DNA of 64,000 bases from Chloroflexota bacterium (GTDB lineage Bacteria > Chloroflexota > Dehalococcoidia > Lucifugimonadales > UBA3495): the NCBI GenBank assembly GCA_028874075.1, contig JAPPLU010000049.1, positions 186,412 through 250,411 of the forward strand. Direction: 5' to 3'. A program made the translations under genes and the position numbers. Positions within the stretch are counted from its first letter, which is position 1. Every line of letters starts with the position of its first letter. This document shows, in pieces, positions 9,055-17,390 of the stretch. Under the pieces are notes generated by a model. That model worked only from the letters and a program-made list of their open reading frames with translations, had not been told where the DNA came from and made no database searches.

Positions 9055-9591
9055 TTGGGGATAACAAGTTTAGCAACGCCCCTTCCCAGCGTCAACAAGC
9101 ATTCCTCGCCAAAGGGTCGCCAATCTCAATCTGGCAACTCTCCGTGCGCCCTGGCTTGAAAACTACTCCTTTCACCGCCCGCCCTCTCTCAACTACTGAC
9201 ATTTGACCGTTGTCCTGCTGCCGGTCCTCCCACTACCATAAGAACAGAGCATCCTTTGAGCCTTGGGGAAAGCGGTAATCGACCGAAAGTGTGTTTCAAA
9301 TCTCAGAGGGAATGAAGCACGGCGTTTCCGCCATTCGGCAATCAATCCCATCCACCGGCGAAGAGTTTCCAAATACGGGATCAGCGGAAATGAGTGGAAT
9401 TGGGCGGGAAATTAGCTTTTTTTGCCCCCGGATTTGCACAACGAATAATAATTTTCACGAATAAAAGAAATTCCGCACAACGAATGCAACCTTTGCAAAT
9501 CCCCGCCGTAAAACGCAAAATGAGGGCGGCTATACTTGCATGGACGCACAGGCCACCGTACCCTCGAGCAAAAAGCCGGGAGGCGCAAGCC
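9055..9591. other. Intergenic region with repeats upstream of a two-gene operon
   Basis: No supported gene. It contains the inverted TTTCCCG-type repeat (9378-9425) and two copies of GCACAACGAAT (9436-9446 and 9475-9485). A third, near-identical copy (GCACAGCGAAT) lies at 10300-10310, beyond the two-gene operon. A frame open from 9394 is only the upstream extension of the gene that starts at 9592. Confidence 0.5.
9378..9425 (-). repeat. Dispersed TTTCCCG..ATTTCCGC repeat, inverted copy
   Basis: Read on the minus strand it gives AAAAAAGCTAATTTCCCGCC followed by CTCATTTCCGC. It closely matches AAAAAGCTAAATTTCCCGCC at 32508-32552 and, less closely, the copies at 187 and 60147. Confidence 0.6.
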
Positions 9592-9867
9592 ATGGAGAAG
9601 AGAAAGCCCCATCCACCGGAGCTGATGGGAGAGTTGGGCAGGGAAATCTACGACCACGACATAAAACACCTGGTGGAACCGGACCATAACGAGGAGATTG
9701 TCGCCATCGACGTAGACAGCCGCAAGTGGGCGCTGGCCACCGAACCAAGTGAAGCAGTGGAAAAGCTCCGTCAGAGTCATCCAGAGGCATTCAACATACT
9801 CTGTGTCCGGGTCAAGTCTTGGGCCGTAGACATGATGAGAAGATCAGCCAAGGGAGACAGGCATTGA
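9592..9867 (+). CDS. Small acidic partner protein of aspartic protease
   Basis: Ninety-one residues starting MEKRKPHPPELMGELG, with GGGAGG about nine bases upstream. The frame is open further upstream but through a repeat region, so the ATG at 9592 is preferred. The core (HLVEPDHNEEIVAIDVDSRK and a segment SHPEAFNILCVRVKSWAV) resembles small proteins that, in cyanobacteria and Chloroflexota, are found directly before clan AA aspartic proteases. It overlaps the next gene by four bases, so the two are translationally coupled. The function is unknown; the arrangement recalls a toxin-antitoxin-like or regulator-protease pair, which is inference. Confidence 0.7.
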   Translation: MEKRKPHPPELMGELGREIYDHDIKHLVEPDHNEEIVAIDVDSRKWALATEPSEAVEKLRQSHPEAFNILCVRVKSWAVDMMRRSAKGDRH

Positions 9868-10232
9868 TTGAAGGACGGATCAACGACCGATACGAACCGG
9901 TAATTACCATCAGAGTATCGGACCCCGGCGGGAAGCAAATCGAGGTGGACGCCGTAGTCGACACAGGCTTCAACGGATTCCTGTGCCTGCCCCAAGAGGT
10001 GGTGGAATCGCTGCAAATGCCCTACCTGTACTCCAGGACCGCAAGGATGGCGGACGACCAGGACAGAAATATGCGGCTCCACCAGGCAGAGGTGGTTTGG
10101 GACGGCCAAGTCAGAACCGTTGAGGCCCACGCCAGCGGCGCCACGGCCCTGGTGGGAATGCAACTGATGACGGACCACCGACTGGAAATGGACATAAAAA
10201 TCGGCGGCGCCGTCCGGATCCATGGCCACTGA
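9864..10232 (+). CDS. Retropepsin-like clan AA aspartic protease
   Basis: A 122-residue protein starting at a TTG that overlaps the TGA of the preceding gene, with AAGGGAG about ten bases upstream. The catalytic motif VDAVVDTGFNG places the Asp-Thr-Gly at residues 33-35. A downstream hydrophobic ALVGMQLM segment matches the second conserved strand of single-domain retropepsin-like proteases, which act as dimers. There is no signal peptide or membrane helix, so it is cytosolic. Family membership is clear; the substrate is unknown, and the conserved pairing with the upstream small protein suggests that protein as substrate or regulator. Confidence 0.75.
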   Translation: MIEGRINDRYEPVITIRVSDPGGKQIEVDAVVDTGFNGFLCLPQEVVESLQMPYLYSRTARMADDQDRNMRLHQAEVVWDGQVRTVEAHASGATALVGMQLMTDHRLEMDIKIGGAVRIHGH

Positions 10233-10550
10233 ACGGGCTGCCATACCGACACCGGAGGACCACCAAAAAAACCCCCGGCCCCTGATTGAAAAGATCTCTG
10301 CACAGCGAATCGGAATTGACAGAGATTCATTGTGCAAAGCCTTGACCCCCGCGCTCCGCGTGAGACGGCTTGTTCAGCCCTGACCGTTGCAAACCTGTAT
10401 TTCTGCTCCCGACTGATGTGGCCGGGCAGGTGGAATCTTCAAGCGCCATTGCCCAGCGTTACCCTGCAGCTTGACGATATGAACTCCTCCAACTATCCTC
10501 AAGCCCAACCATATCCCCATCCTCAACTTCAATCGCAAAGGAATAACGGC
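10233..10550. other. Intergenic region upstream of the selenoprotein gene
   Basis: No independent gene. The frame of the next gene is open back to 10332, but that part (rich in Pro, Gln and Tyr) does not look like the conserved N-terminus of the family. An imperfect inverted repeat built from ATCTCTG and CAGAGAT plus GCACA and TGTGC lies at about 10294-10337 and contains the third copy of GCACARCGAAT. Confidence 0.4.
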
Positions 10551-12272
10551 ATGAAAGTGCAGATAATGTCTCCCGCCGCCGACCGCGTGGACTTCAAGGT
10601 GCCGCCCGCTCCCAGGCTTGCCAGCTTTGAGGGCAAGACCATCGGTCTCTACAACAACGTTACCGGCGGAGCCGACGTTGCCGTCGACCGTTTCGCCGAG
10701 CAGCTGCAGCAACGCTATCCCGGCGTCAAGTTCCAGCGCTATGGTGGCGACCTGCGCGAAGGCCGTCCCGTCCTCAGCCGGGGCGTCCACATCGACGAGG
10801 AAGAGGCCGCCCGCATTGCCACTGAGGTGGACGCCATGGTGGGCGCCACGGCCCATTGAGGGGGCTGCACGTCGTGGCTTAGCCATGACATGGTCGCCAT
10901 GGAAAAGGCCGGTGTTCCCACCGTTGCCATCGTCGCCCAGAGTTTCGCCCGGGCCTGGCAGGCCTGCGTGGACGGCTGGGGCCAGCCCACCGCCGCCTAC
11001 GTCATTATTCCCCACGCCACTACCGGGCAGCAGCCCGATTTCATCTGCAACATGGTAGACGGGCAGGTTGACACCATAATCCAGGGCCTTACCACCTTCC
11101 CCACGGACCGCGGGCCCGTGTCCATCCACGGCAACGGCAGCGCCACCGAGGTCTTCACGGTGGAGATGGACGCTTCCCCCGACGGGCTGGACGCGGTGAA
11201 CCGCTTCCTGGCCGAACGGGACTGGAGCGACGGTATTCCCGTCGTCCCGCCCACTCCCGAACTGGTGGAGCGAATGCTGGCCGGCACCGGCCGCAGTCCC
11301 CAGGACGTGCTGATGGTGATGGAGCCGGGCTTCGGCGTGGCCACAGTGGAAAAGGTAGCCATCAACGCCGTAATGGCCGGCTGCCGCCCCGAGCAGTTCC
11401 CGGTGTTGCTGGCTGCTATCGACTGCCTGGCCCAGCCGGAGATGAACCACCGGGATATGCAGGTTTCCGGCCACACCGAGGCCCCCCTGATCCTGGTGAA
11501 CGGCCCCATCGCCCAGCGTGCCGGCATCAACTGCGGCGCCTCGGCCATGGGCCCCGGCGTGGTCAACAGCGCCAACACCGCCATCGGACGCGCCCTGCGC
11601 CTGTGCCTGATCAACATCGGTTACTGCAAGGCAGGCACCGGCGACCCCAACTTCATCGGCCTGCCCACCAAGTTCGGCATGTGCATCGCCGAGAATGAGG
11701 AACTTTCCCCGTGGCAGCCCTACCACGTTGACCAGGGGTTCCAGCCCCACGAAAGCGCCGTAACCGTGGTGACCGTCACCGGCCCCGGCGACATCCTGGA
11801 CTCCGGTTCCCGAAGCCACAAGGACACATTGAACAACATTGCCCAGCTGATGTACTACCCCGGCTCGGGCAACGGAAGCTGGATCCGTGGCTGGCAATCG
11901 GCGCAGGTGGGGCACACCAACCAGCGCGTGTCGTACCCCGGCCCATACCATCCAATCATGCTCAGCCCTTCCCGCGCCGTCATTCTGGACCACGCCGGTC
12001 TCAGCAAGCGCGATGCCCAGGAATGGCTGCACGAGCATTGCCGGGTACCGCTGCAGCAGGCCATCGGTAGCCGGGGTGTTCCAAAGGACGAAAACGGCAA
12101 GTGGCTCCACCACCCGGAGCTGCAGTCCCTGGAAAACGATCCCGACGCCACCATCCCCATGCTGGAGAGCCCGGAGCAGTACCTGCTGTTCGTAACCGGC
12201 GGCACCACCCACTACGCTAACTTCTTCTACGGCACCTACGGCATCGCCACCCGCCCGGTGGAGGAGTTCTAG
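10551..12272 (+). CDS. UGSC-type selenoprotein with in-frame TGA (Sec103)
   Basis: One reading frame from the ATG at 10551 (MKVQIMSPAADRV, AAAGGAA upstream) to 12272 is interrupted only by TGA at 10857-10859. Reading it as selenocysteine gives a 573-residue protein with GATAH-U-GGCTSWLSHD, so U103 and C106 form a UxxC redox motif. Residues 1-170 contain a nucleotide-binding-like segment (LASFEGKTIGLYNN) and match the UGSC (seleno)protein family, in which the motif is U-G-S-C. The rest (VNRFLAERDWSDGIPVVPPT, AINAVMAGCRPEQFPVLLAA, GCRPE and MGPGVVNSANTAIGR segments) is the large domain often attached to it in marine Chloroflexota. Coding quality is continuous on both sides of the TGA and the frame is identical, which argues against two genes or a random nonsense mutation. 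A perfect eight-pair hairpin lies 11 bases after the TGA. The enzyme activity is not known. Confidence 0.8.
10857..10889 (+). promoter_or_regulatory. Candidate bacterial SECIS element at recoded TGA
   Basis: After the TGA (10857-10859) come 11 bases, then GTCGTGGC (10871-10878), loop TTA, and GCCATGAC (10882-10889). The arms form eight pairs including one G-U wobble. Bacterial SECIS hairpins sit immediately downstream of the UGA with the apical loop roughly 16-37 bases away; here it is at 20-22. Confidence 0.65.
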
Positions 12273-12289
12273 CCACCAGGCAGCAATCG

Positions 12290-12318
12290 GCAGGGGCGGG
12301 GTTCAACCTCGCCCCTGC
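12290..12318. repeat. Intergenic palindrome GCAGGGGCGGGGTT family
   Basis: Arms GCAGGGGCG and CGCCCCTGC flank GGGTTCAACCT. It sits between the convergent selenoprotein and aldo/keto reductase genes, where the hairpin could act as a two-way terminator. Confidence 0.7.
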
Positions 12319-12349
12319 GTTATGAATTACCGGAACCGGAATCATGCCC

Positions 12350-13300
12350 TTAGCGCCCCATTGCCAGGTCAATACGCGCCATGAGGGCGGCGTCCAGGTG
12401 ACCGGCCTCCTCCGCCTCGAGACATTCCCGCAGTTCCTCCCGATTCTTGACGCCCAGCACCACCGTCGAGACACCCTGCATCGACAGCGCATAGCGGTGA
12501 GCCAGGTACGCCGCGCTTTGCCCCTCCGCGGCGGCGATGGCGCGGAAGGGCGCCGCGCCTTCAAAGTCAGCCAGGTCCGGGTGTCCCTCGGGCAGAGCCC
12601 GGTCCATGGCATCCGTCAGCGCCCCGGCCTGGACCGCTCTGATGCCCATGACCGCGACGCCGTTAGCGTTGGCCGCCGCAATCACGCCCCGGGGACGAGG
12701 CGGTTCAGTCCCCTGGAACAACCCTCCGGCCGAGTCCAGCAGGTTGGTAATGCATTGGATATAGCCCGGGCGAGGGCCCTTTGTCAGCAGGTGTATCAAT
12801 GCGTCGGCGTTGCCGATGCCCGTCAGGCCCCAGTGCCCGATTCGTCCCTCTGCGATCAGCCGCTCGAAGGCCGGGGCCAGTCCCGCAACCACCGTCGTAA
12901 CGGGAGTCAGCCGGTCGCCGCCCTCATCCCCCAGGGTTACGGCGTTGTGAAGAAACATGACATCTACCCGGTCCAGCCTCATGCGGCCCAGGCTGCCCTC
13001 TAGGCTGGCGGATAGCAGGTCATAGACCCGCTCCGGCGGCGTGTCGCCCACCCGGCACTTGGTGGTGATCCGGACTCCGGACGGCAGCGCCCCACCAAAG
13101 GCCTCGCCGATTACGCTCTCCGCCTCACCGTTGCCATAAGTGGGAGCCAGGTCCAACACGTTGATTCCCGACTCCACCGCCTCCTGCGCCGTGGCAACAC
13201 ACTCCTCCCTGGTAGTAGCGCCCCACACCTGTCCCAGGCCGCCGCCTCCCAGGGTAAGGGCGCTGGCCATGCCCAGTTCGCCGAAAGGTCTTTGCCGCAT
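12350..13300 (-). CDS. Aldo/keto reductase
   Basis: A 316-residue NADPH-dependent oxidoreductase of the AKR superfamily. The catalytic tetrad is visible: D50 and Y55 (DLAPTYGNGEAE), K81 (ITTKCRV) and H118 (MFLHNAV). The C-terminal part, with STVVLGVKNREEL, matches the cofactor-binding end of the barrel. The start at 13300 (MRQRPFGELGM) has GGGAGG upstream; the frame is open further, but that part is intergenic. The family reduces aldehydes or ketones or oxidises sugars; the substrate cannot be read from the sequence. It belongs to the AKR branch annotated as galactose dehydrogenase-like or general stress proteins. Confidence 0.85.
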   Translation of the reverse strand: MRQRPFGELGMASALTLGGGGLGQVWGATTREECVATAQEAVESGINVLDLAPTYGNGEAESVIGEAFGGALPSGVRITTKCRVGDTPPERVYDLLSASLEGSLGRMRLDRVDVMFLHNAVTLGDEGGDRLTPVTTVVAGLAPAFERLIAEGRIGHWGLTGIGNADALIHLLTKGPRPGYIQCITNLLDSAGGLFQGTEPPRPRGVIAAANANGVAVMGIRAVQAGALTDAMDRALPEGHPDLADFEGAAPFRAIAAAEGQSAAYLAHRYALSMQGVSTVVLGVKNREELRECLEAEEAGHLDAALMARIDLAMGR

Positions 13301-13358
13301 TTCATCCTCCCTGGTCCTGCCGTTAATCGTCCTGCCGTTAATCAATCCTTGATGGTCG

Positions 13359-14153
13359 TTAGAGCGAGTCCAGCCGCTCCGGCATCCGTTCGTTCCTGCG
13401 GGCCACCATGCGGGTGAACCCCAGGGTTCTCCCTCCATCGAGGGCCAGCATTTCGGCTTCGTCGGCAGACTTGCCCAACCGCTCCGACCATAATTGGTCC
13501 GACACCATCCATAGCCGCCACCCGTCTGGAATCAGGTCCGCCAGTTCCACCGTAACCGACCCGCTCCGCTCCCAGAGACGTTTCCACCAGGCCGGGCTGT
13601 GAAGACTGAAGAATGCCGGTTCCCAATACGGCCGCAGGTGTTCCGGCGGTTCATTCGAGGATAGTTCTTCCACCAGACCGGGAACGACAATCGCCATTGG
13701 CCCGCCGGGCTTGACCAGCCCGGCCATGTGGCTCTCCAGGTAAAGGTCGTCCGTCCCGAAGTAATGGTAGGCGTCCACACTCACCATGGCGTCGAAAAAC
13801 CCGTCTGCAAAGGGCAGGGCATGGGCTTCAGCATGTAAGGGAAATACACGGTCCTCAAGACCGGCGGCGCGGATGCGGCCCAGGTTTTCGGTAGCGCCGA
13901 TCCACAGGTCCACTGCCCATACCTGAACCCCGTATTCCTTCGCCAGGAATATGGAACTCAATCCCCTGCCGCAGCCCATATCGAGCACCCGCATCCCCGC
14001 TCTAAGTTCCATGCACTCCGCCAGCGACTCCGTCAGCCAAAGGGCGTTCGGCCCCATCATATTGTCCAGTACCCATTCCCGATCATACTGAGCCGAGCGG
14101 GGAAACTCCGGCGTCCGGAACTGATCAACCATGTCTCTGTCGTCGCCCCTCAA
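13359..14153 (-). CDS. Class I SAM-dependent methyltransferase
   Basis: A 264-residue protein with the AdoMet-binding motif VLDMGCGRG at residues 56-64, an acidic ribose-binding position in VWAVDLW, and the post-I region FFDAMVSVDAYHYFGTD. The C-terminal part is Trp-rich. It is cytosolic with no membrane helix. A TTG at 14153 is chosen because AAGGAGG lies six bases upstream; the internal ATG at 14132 has no such site. It follows the aldo/keto reductase in the same direction (it is the upstream gene of that pair). The methyl acceptor is unknown. Confidence 0.8.
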   Translation of the reverse strand: MRGDDRDMVDQFRTPEFPRSAQYDREWVLDNMMGPNALWLTESLAECMELRAGMRVLDMGCGRGLSSIFLAKEYGVQVWAVDLWIGATENLGRIRAAGLEDRVFPLHAEAHALPFADGFFDAMVSVDAYHYFGTDDLYLESHMAGLVKPGGPMAIVVPGLVEELSSNEPPEHLRPYWEPAFFSLHSPAWWKRLWERSGSVTVELADLIPDGWRLWMVSDQLWSERLGKSADEAEMLALDGGRTLGFTRMVARRNERMPERLDSL

Positions 14154-14488
14154 CCCAGTCCTCCTTCAGTTCGATAATATAGGGACCGGCAATGCACCCT
14201 TCCAGCGCAGCAGGTTCATAAAGGTAGCGGAGCCTCGTCTCACCGGCTCCGCAGATGGCAGCACATCTGGTTATGATGATCCAGCCACCGGCTGGCGCCT
14301 CTCGCACCGTTCGACCCCGGGGTCCTTTAGTTCTTCCAACTGTTCATTTGCGGTCGGTTCCTTTCCTTCTTCAACTACACATCCCTCTTACCTGCTGACT
14401 ATACCACCATATCTTTACCGCCACTGCCATTGAGAGTAACCGTTCAGCCTCGACGAGTCATGGCGCCCAATAACGTGTCCTTGCGGCG

Positions 14489-14503
14489 TCCGCCTCAGGC
14501 GGA
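14489..14503. repeat. TCCGCCTCAGGCGGA palindrome, copy 1
   Basis: A perfect palindrome around a single central A. The identical 15-mer recurs at 15415-15429, and a variant (GACGCCTCAGGCAGA) lies at about 15347-15361. Confidence 0.75.
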
Positions 14504-14517
14504 GAGTCCGTAAATCT

Positions 14518-14563
14518 TGCCTTCCTGGATTCCCGTACGCCGCGGCGTACCGGAGGGAAGGCA
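14518..14563. repeat. Large intergenic hairpin with 16-base palindrome core
   Basis: Outer arms TGCCTTCC (14518-14525) and GGAAGGCA (14556-14563) enclose the perfect palindrome GTACGCCGCGGCGTAC (14535-14550). It could fold as one long hairpin or a cruciform. Confidence 0.7.
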
Positions 14564-14655
14564 TTGTAGGCCGGTGTGTTCCTCTTGCCTCTGAACGGTT
14601 TCGCCTGACACCGTAGCGTTCCAATTCAGGTGGCTCGTCCAGGTGGTATCCACTT

Positions 14656-14683
14656 GTAGGGCCGGGTTCAAACCCGCCCTGGC
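14656..14683. repeat. Intergenic palindrome GGGCCGGGTTCAAACCCGCCC
   Basis: Arms GTAGGGCCGGGTT and AACCCGCCCT around CA. It belongs to the same dispersed family as 54-82 and 12290-12318. Confidence 0.7.
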
Positions 14684-14998
14684 AGCCCGTTGAAACCCCA
14701 CAAGAATGAGCAGCTGCCTGAATCGGAACGCTGCCGCCTGACACTGGCGCCTTGCCATAAGCGAGAACACCCCTCTACCATAATCATGTAGTCGTCCTTT
14801 TCCCCCAGCCATTGGGTCAGCGATCCGGCTGAGGCGTTACGGATTCAGAAAGGCAGGGGCAGCTGCTAGGGCCTGCCCCGGAGCGCCAACGAAGCTGCCG
14901 GACTTGGAACTCTGCCATTGTTGGCGCCACTGTTGGCGCCGCTGTTGGTATCGATAGCAGGGCTGAATTCAGGTTCAGCTCTGACCCTTTCCGACCGT

Positions 14999-15150
14999 GG
15001 CCCAAAACGGCCCAAAGTGGCCCGGCATGGGCCGTTTTCCGGGTCGATTCCCTATCTGGAAAGGGACTCCCAATGGCCCACCGGAGTGCCATCCGGCGCC
15101 GTCACGGGCCTGTTGTCAGATACGAAACGGCCCAAAATGGCCCAAAATGG
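14999..15150. repeat. GGCCCAAARYGG repeat units
   Basis: Units GGCCCAAAACGG (14999), GGCCCAAAGTGG (15009), GGCCCAAAATGG (15129) and GGCCCAAAATGG (15139) occur as two overlapping doublets. The first doublet also forms a ten-pair hairpin, AAAACGGCCC (15004-15013) with GGGCCGTTTT (15029-15038). Confidence 0.6.
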
Positions 15151-15414
15151 CGCTGAAAGCAAAAAATTCCTTAACCGGCGACGCCGGAAGGCCGGAAGAT
15201 ATCCTTCGGTTGGCAGATCGGGACCGTCGTCATACCGAATTACTAAAGAGGCTGTCGTCAAATTGAAGGTCCGAATCTCCGACCGCCCCATTTCGCCGTT
15301 CCCGCGTAAATGGGAACCTCGACAGGTTGAAGGCGTCATTTAGGCCGACGCCTCAGGCAGAGTATCCAGGCTGGTTAAAGGGAATGCAGGCCGATAGTAA
15401 CGTGGACTTCTGGA

Positions 15415-15446
15415 TCCGCCTCAGGCGGATGGCGGATGGCGGATGG
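15415..15446. repeat. TCCGCCTCAGGCGGA palindrome, copy 2, with GGCGGAT tandem
   Basis: The perfect palindrome at 15415-15429 is followed by GGCGGATGGCGGATGG, a short tandem of GGCGGAT, showing local duplication of the palindrome arm. Confidence 0.7.
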
Positions 15447-15498
15447 AGCCGGTAGGAAAATCCCCTTAACTCTGTACGGTTACCGTTGATAGCCCAAT

Positions 15499-15527
15499 TT
15501 GACATACCATAGGGCCTTTGATAGTAT
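15499..15527 (+). promoter_or_regulatory. Sigma-70-like promoter of thrC cluster
   Basis: TTGACA (15499-15504) and TAGTAT (15522-15527) are separated by 17 bases, close to the housekeeping consensus. A second TATAAT lies at 15580-15585 without a good -35 box. The gene starts about 105 bases downstream. Confidence 0.55.
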
Positions 15528-15633
15528 CAGCCGGTCTGTCCGGTTCTCCTGGCAGACAGTATTTTTGTGCCGTTTGCGTTATAATTGTCGCAACCCACCG
15601 GTTGGGCTACCCGAAACAGGAGGTAACGCTGAA

Positions 15634-16926
15634 TTGGCTTTCGTAAGTGGATTGAGGTGCCGAGAATGCAGCCGGGAATATCCTGGCGAGGCCCTCAATG
15701 TCTGTGACTTCTGCTTCGGGCCGCTGGAGGTGGTGTATGACTACGCCACCATTTCCGAGGTGGTCAGCCATGACCGCATCGCCGCCGGGCCCCTCAGTAT
15801 CTGGCGCTATCACGACCTCCTGCCCGCCAGCGGCGAGGACCCGGTTGACATTCTGGCCGGTTTCACGCCCCTGCTGAAGGCCCGCAACCTGGGCGAGCGG
15901 CTGGGATTGAAGAACCTGTACATCAAGAACGACAGCGTGAACCCTTCCTTTTCCTTCAAGGACCGGGTGGTTTCCGTTGCCGCCACCAAGGCCCGGGAGT
16001 TTGGGTTCGAGACCATCGCCTGCGCTTCCACCGGCAACCTGGCCTGCAGCGTGGCCGCCCATGCCGCCCGCGCCGGTATGCGCTCGGTGGTGTTCATACC
16101 CTCCGACCTGGAAAGAGGCAAGGTAATCGGCGCCGCCGTCTACGGCCCCACTATGGTGGCCGTGGAGGGCACCTACGACGAGGTCAACCGTCTCTGCAGC
16201 GAGGTGGGCGACAACTATCCTTGGGCCTTCGTCAACATCAACATGCGTCCCTATTACGCCGAGGGCAGCAAGACTCTGGGTTACGAGGTGGCGGAACAGC
16301 TGGACTGGCGCATTCCCGACCACGTGGTCATCCCCTCCGCCTCCGGCGCCATGTTCACCAAGATCTGGAAGGGCTTCAACGAACTGGCCTGCCTGGGCCT
16401 GCTGGACGGCGTGGACGCAATGACCTTCGGACCCGACCAGAACACGGTCCACCATCCCGCCATCACGACCAGGATGCACATGGCCCAGGCCGAGGGTTGC
16501 TCCCCCATCGTCAATGCCTGGGTCGGCGGCCAGAACCAGATCCGTCCGGTACGCCCCGACAGCATCGCCAAGTCCCTGGCCATCGGCAACCCGGCCGACG
16601 GCATCTATGCCCTGCGGGTCATCAAGGAGTCCGACGGTTCCGCCTACGCCGTTCCCGAGCCCCAGGTGGTGGAGGGAATCAAGCTGCTGGCCGAGACTGA
16701 AGGCATATTTACCGAGACCGCCGGTGGCGTGACTGTCTCCACCCTGAAGTACCTGGCGGAAAGTGGCGCCATCGGGGCCGACGAACTGACCGTGGCCTAC
16801 ATCACCGGCAACGGCCTGAAGACCCAGGAGGCGGTGGAAGAGGTCGTCAATCCCCTCTACATCCGGCCCTCCATGAGTTCGTTCGAAGAAGCCCTGCAGG
16901 GCAGCCCCGCTTCGGCAAGCCTCTAA
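15634..16926 (+). CDS. thrC: Threonine synthase
   Basis: A 430-residue PLP enzyme that converts O-phosphohomoserine to threonine, the last step of threonine synthesis. An N-terminal zinc ribbon is formed by C9, C12, C24 and C27 (CREC..CDFC). The Schiff-base lysine is K109 in NPSFSFKDR. Typical STGNLACSVAAHAA and GSKTLGYEVAEQ segments follow. The start is a TTG with AGGAGGT nine bases upstream; the longer open frame begins inside the promoter. Two small genes follow in the same direction, a NIL-domain protein and a MoaD/ThiS-like sulfur carrier, an arrangement seen in several bacterial groups. That context leaves open a sulfur-transfer role for the enzyme, but the threonine synthase assignment is the simplest. 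Confidence 0.88.
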   Translation: MAFVSGLRCRECSREYPGEALNVCDFCFGPLEVVYDYATISEVVSHDRIAAGPLSIWRYHDLLPASGEDPVDILAGFTPLLKARNLGERLGLKNLYIKNDSVNPSFSFKDRVVSVAATKAREFGFETIACASTGNLACSVAAHAARAGMRSVVFIPSDLERGKVIGAAVYGPTMVAVEGTYDEVNRLCSEVGDNYPWAFVNINMRPYYAEGSKTLGYEVAEQLDWRIPDHVVIPSASGAMFTKIWKGFNELACLGLLDGVDAMTFGPDQNTVHHPAITTRMHMAQAEGCSPIVNAWVGGQNQIRPVRPDSIAKSLAIGNPADGIYALRVIKESDGSAYAVPEPQVVEGIKLLAETEGIFTETAGGVTVSTLKYLAESGAIGADELTVAYITGNGLKTQEAVEEVVNPLYIRPSMSSFEEALQGSPASASL

Positions 16927-17076
16927 CCGGGCAAAGTTCCACGAAGAGGACTGGACCGGCGCCTTTCCTCATTTGGTGGATATGTCAGGACTGGGGTGGA
17001 GCTTCCGCGGCGTTCCATCCAGGGGCGCCGTTACTGACGGCCAGTTTCTGTTAATTGCTTTAGAAGGTAGGGAGAG

Positions 17077-17319
17077 ATGGGCAGGCAGAGGGTCAAGTTC
17101 ACTTTCAACGACGACCTGGTGAAAGAGCCGATAATTTACATGCTGGGCCGCGACTTCCACCTGGTTACCAACATCCGCCGGGCCGACGTTGGCGACTCCC
17201 TGGGCTGGGTGGTGCTGGAAGTTGACGGCGAAAAAGAGGAGATAGAGCGCGGCCTGCAATGGGTAAGTTCCACCGGCGTTCGGGTGGACCTTGTCAGTGG
17301 AGACGTGCTGCAGGGATAG
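17077..17319 (+). CDS. NIL-domain protein
   Basis: Eighty residues starting MGRQRVKFTFNDDLVKEPII with AGGGAGAG directly upstream. The sequence, including IYMLGRDFHLVTNIRRADV and GWVVLEVDGEKEEIERGLQWV, matches the NIL domain, a ferredoxin-like fold found at the C-terminus of methionine ABC transporter ATPases (as a ligand sensor) and as a partner in homocysteine synthesis in some anaerobes. Here it stands alone between thrC and a sulfur carrier gene. This supports a role in sulfur amino acid metabolism, either sensing methionine or assisting sulfur transfer; which of the two is open. Confidence 0.85.
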   Translation: MGRQRVKFTFNDDLVKEPIIYMLGRDFHLVTNIRRADVGDSLGWVVLEVDGEKEEIERGLQWVSSTGVRVDLVSGDVLQG

Positions 17320-17390
17320 ACCCTGCCACCAACGGCAAGAGTCAAGACATTAGAAAGCAAAATAGCGATTGTTCAGGAGGAGCCCCTCAA

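Larger units (their letters stand above)
14154..15498. other. Repeat-rich non-coding region
   Basis: About 1.3 kb without a convincing gene. Open frames here give Pro/Arg/Ser-rich products without family features. Instead the stretch is filled with palindromes and short repeats: TCCGCCTCAGGCGGA twice plus a variant, a large hairpin with a 16-base palindrome core, a GGGCGGG-type palindrome, four GGCCCAAARYGG units, and an inverted TTCCCGCG..TGGGAA element near 15299-15318. It looks like a landing zone for small mobile repeats. Confidence 0.55.

Noticed and set aside
9394..9591. N-terminal extension of the protease partner gene
   Set aside because: The extension runs through a dispersed repeat and the GCACAACGAAT copies; a good ribosome-binding site sits before the ATG at 9592.
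10374..12212. Long minus-strand open frame of about 610 codons
   Set aside because: It mirrors the selenoprotein gene; the product is Gly/Val/His-rich without domain features.
10551..12272. Two separate genes split by TGA
   Set aside because: Both parts are in the same frame, the first would end just before the family's redox motif, and the second has no start codon or ribosome-binding site at the break.
14817..15343. Overlapping open frames of 90-140 codons on both strands
   Set aside because: They run through hairpins and short repeats and have no family features or ribosome-binding sites.
14154..15498. CRISPR-like array
   Set aside because: The repeats are palindromic, unequally spaced and differ in sequence; there are no regular spacers and no cas genes.
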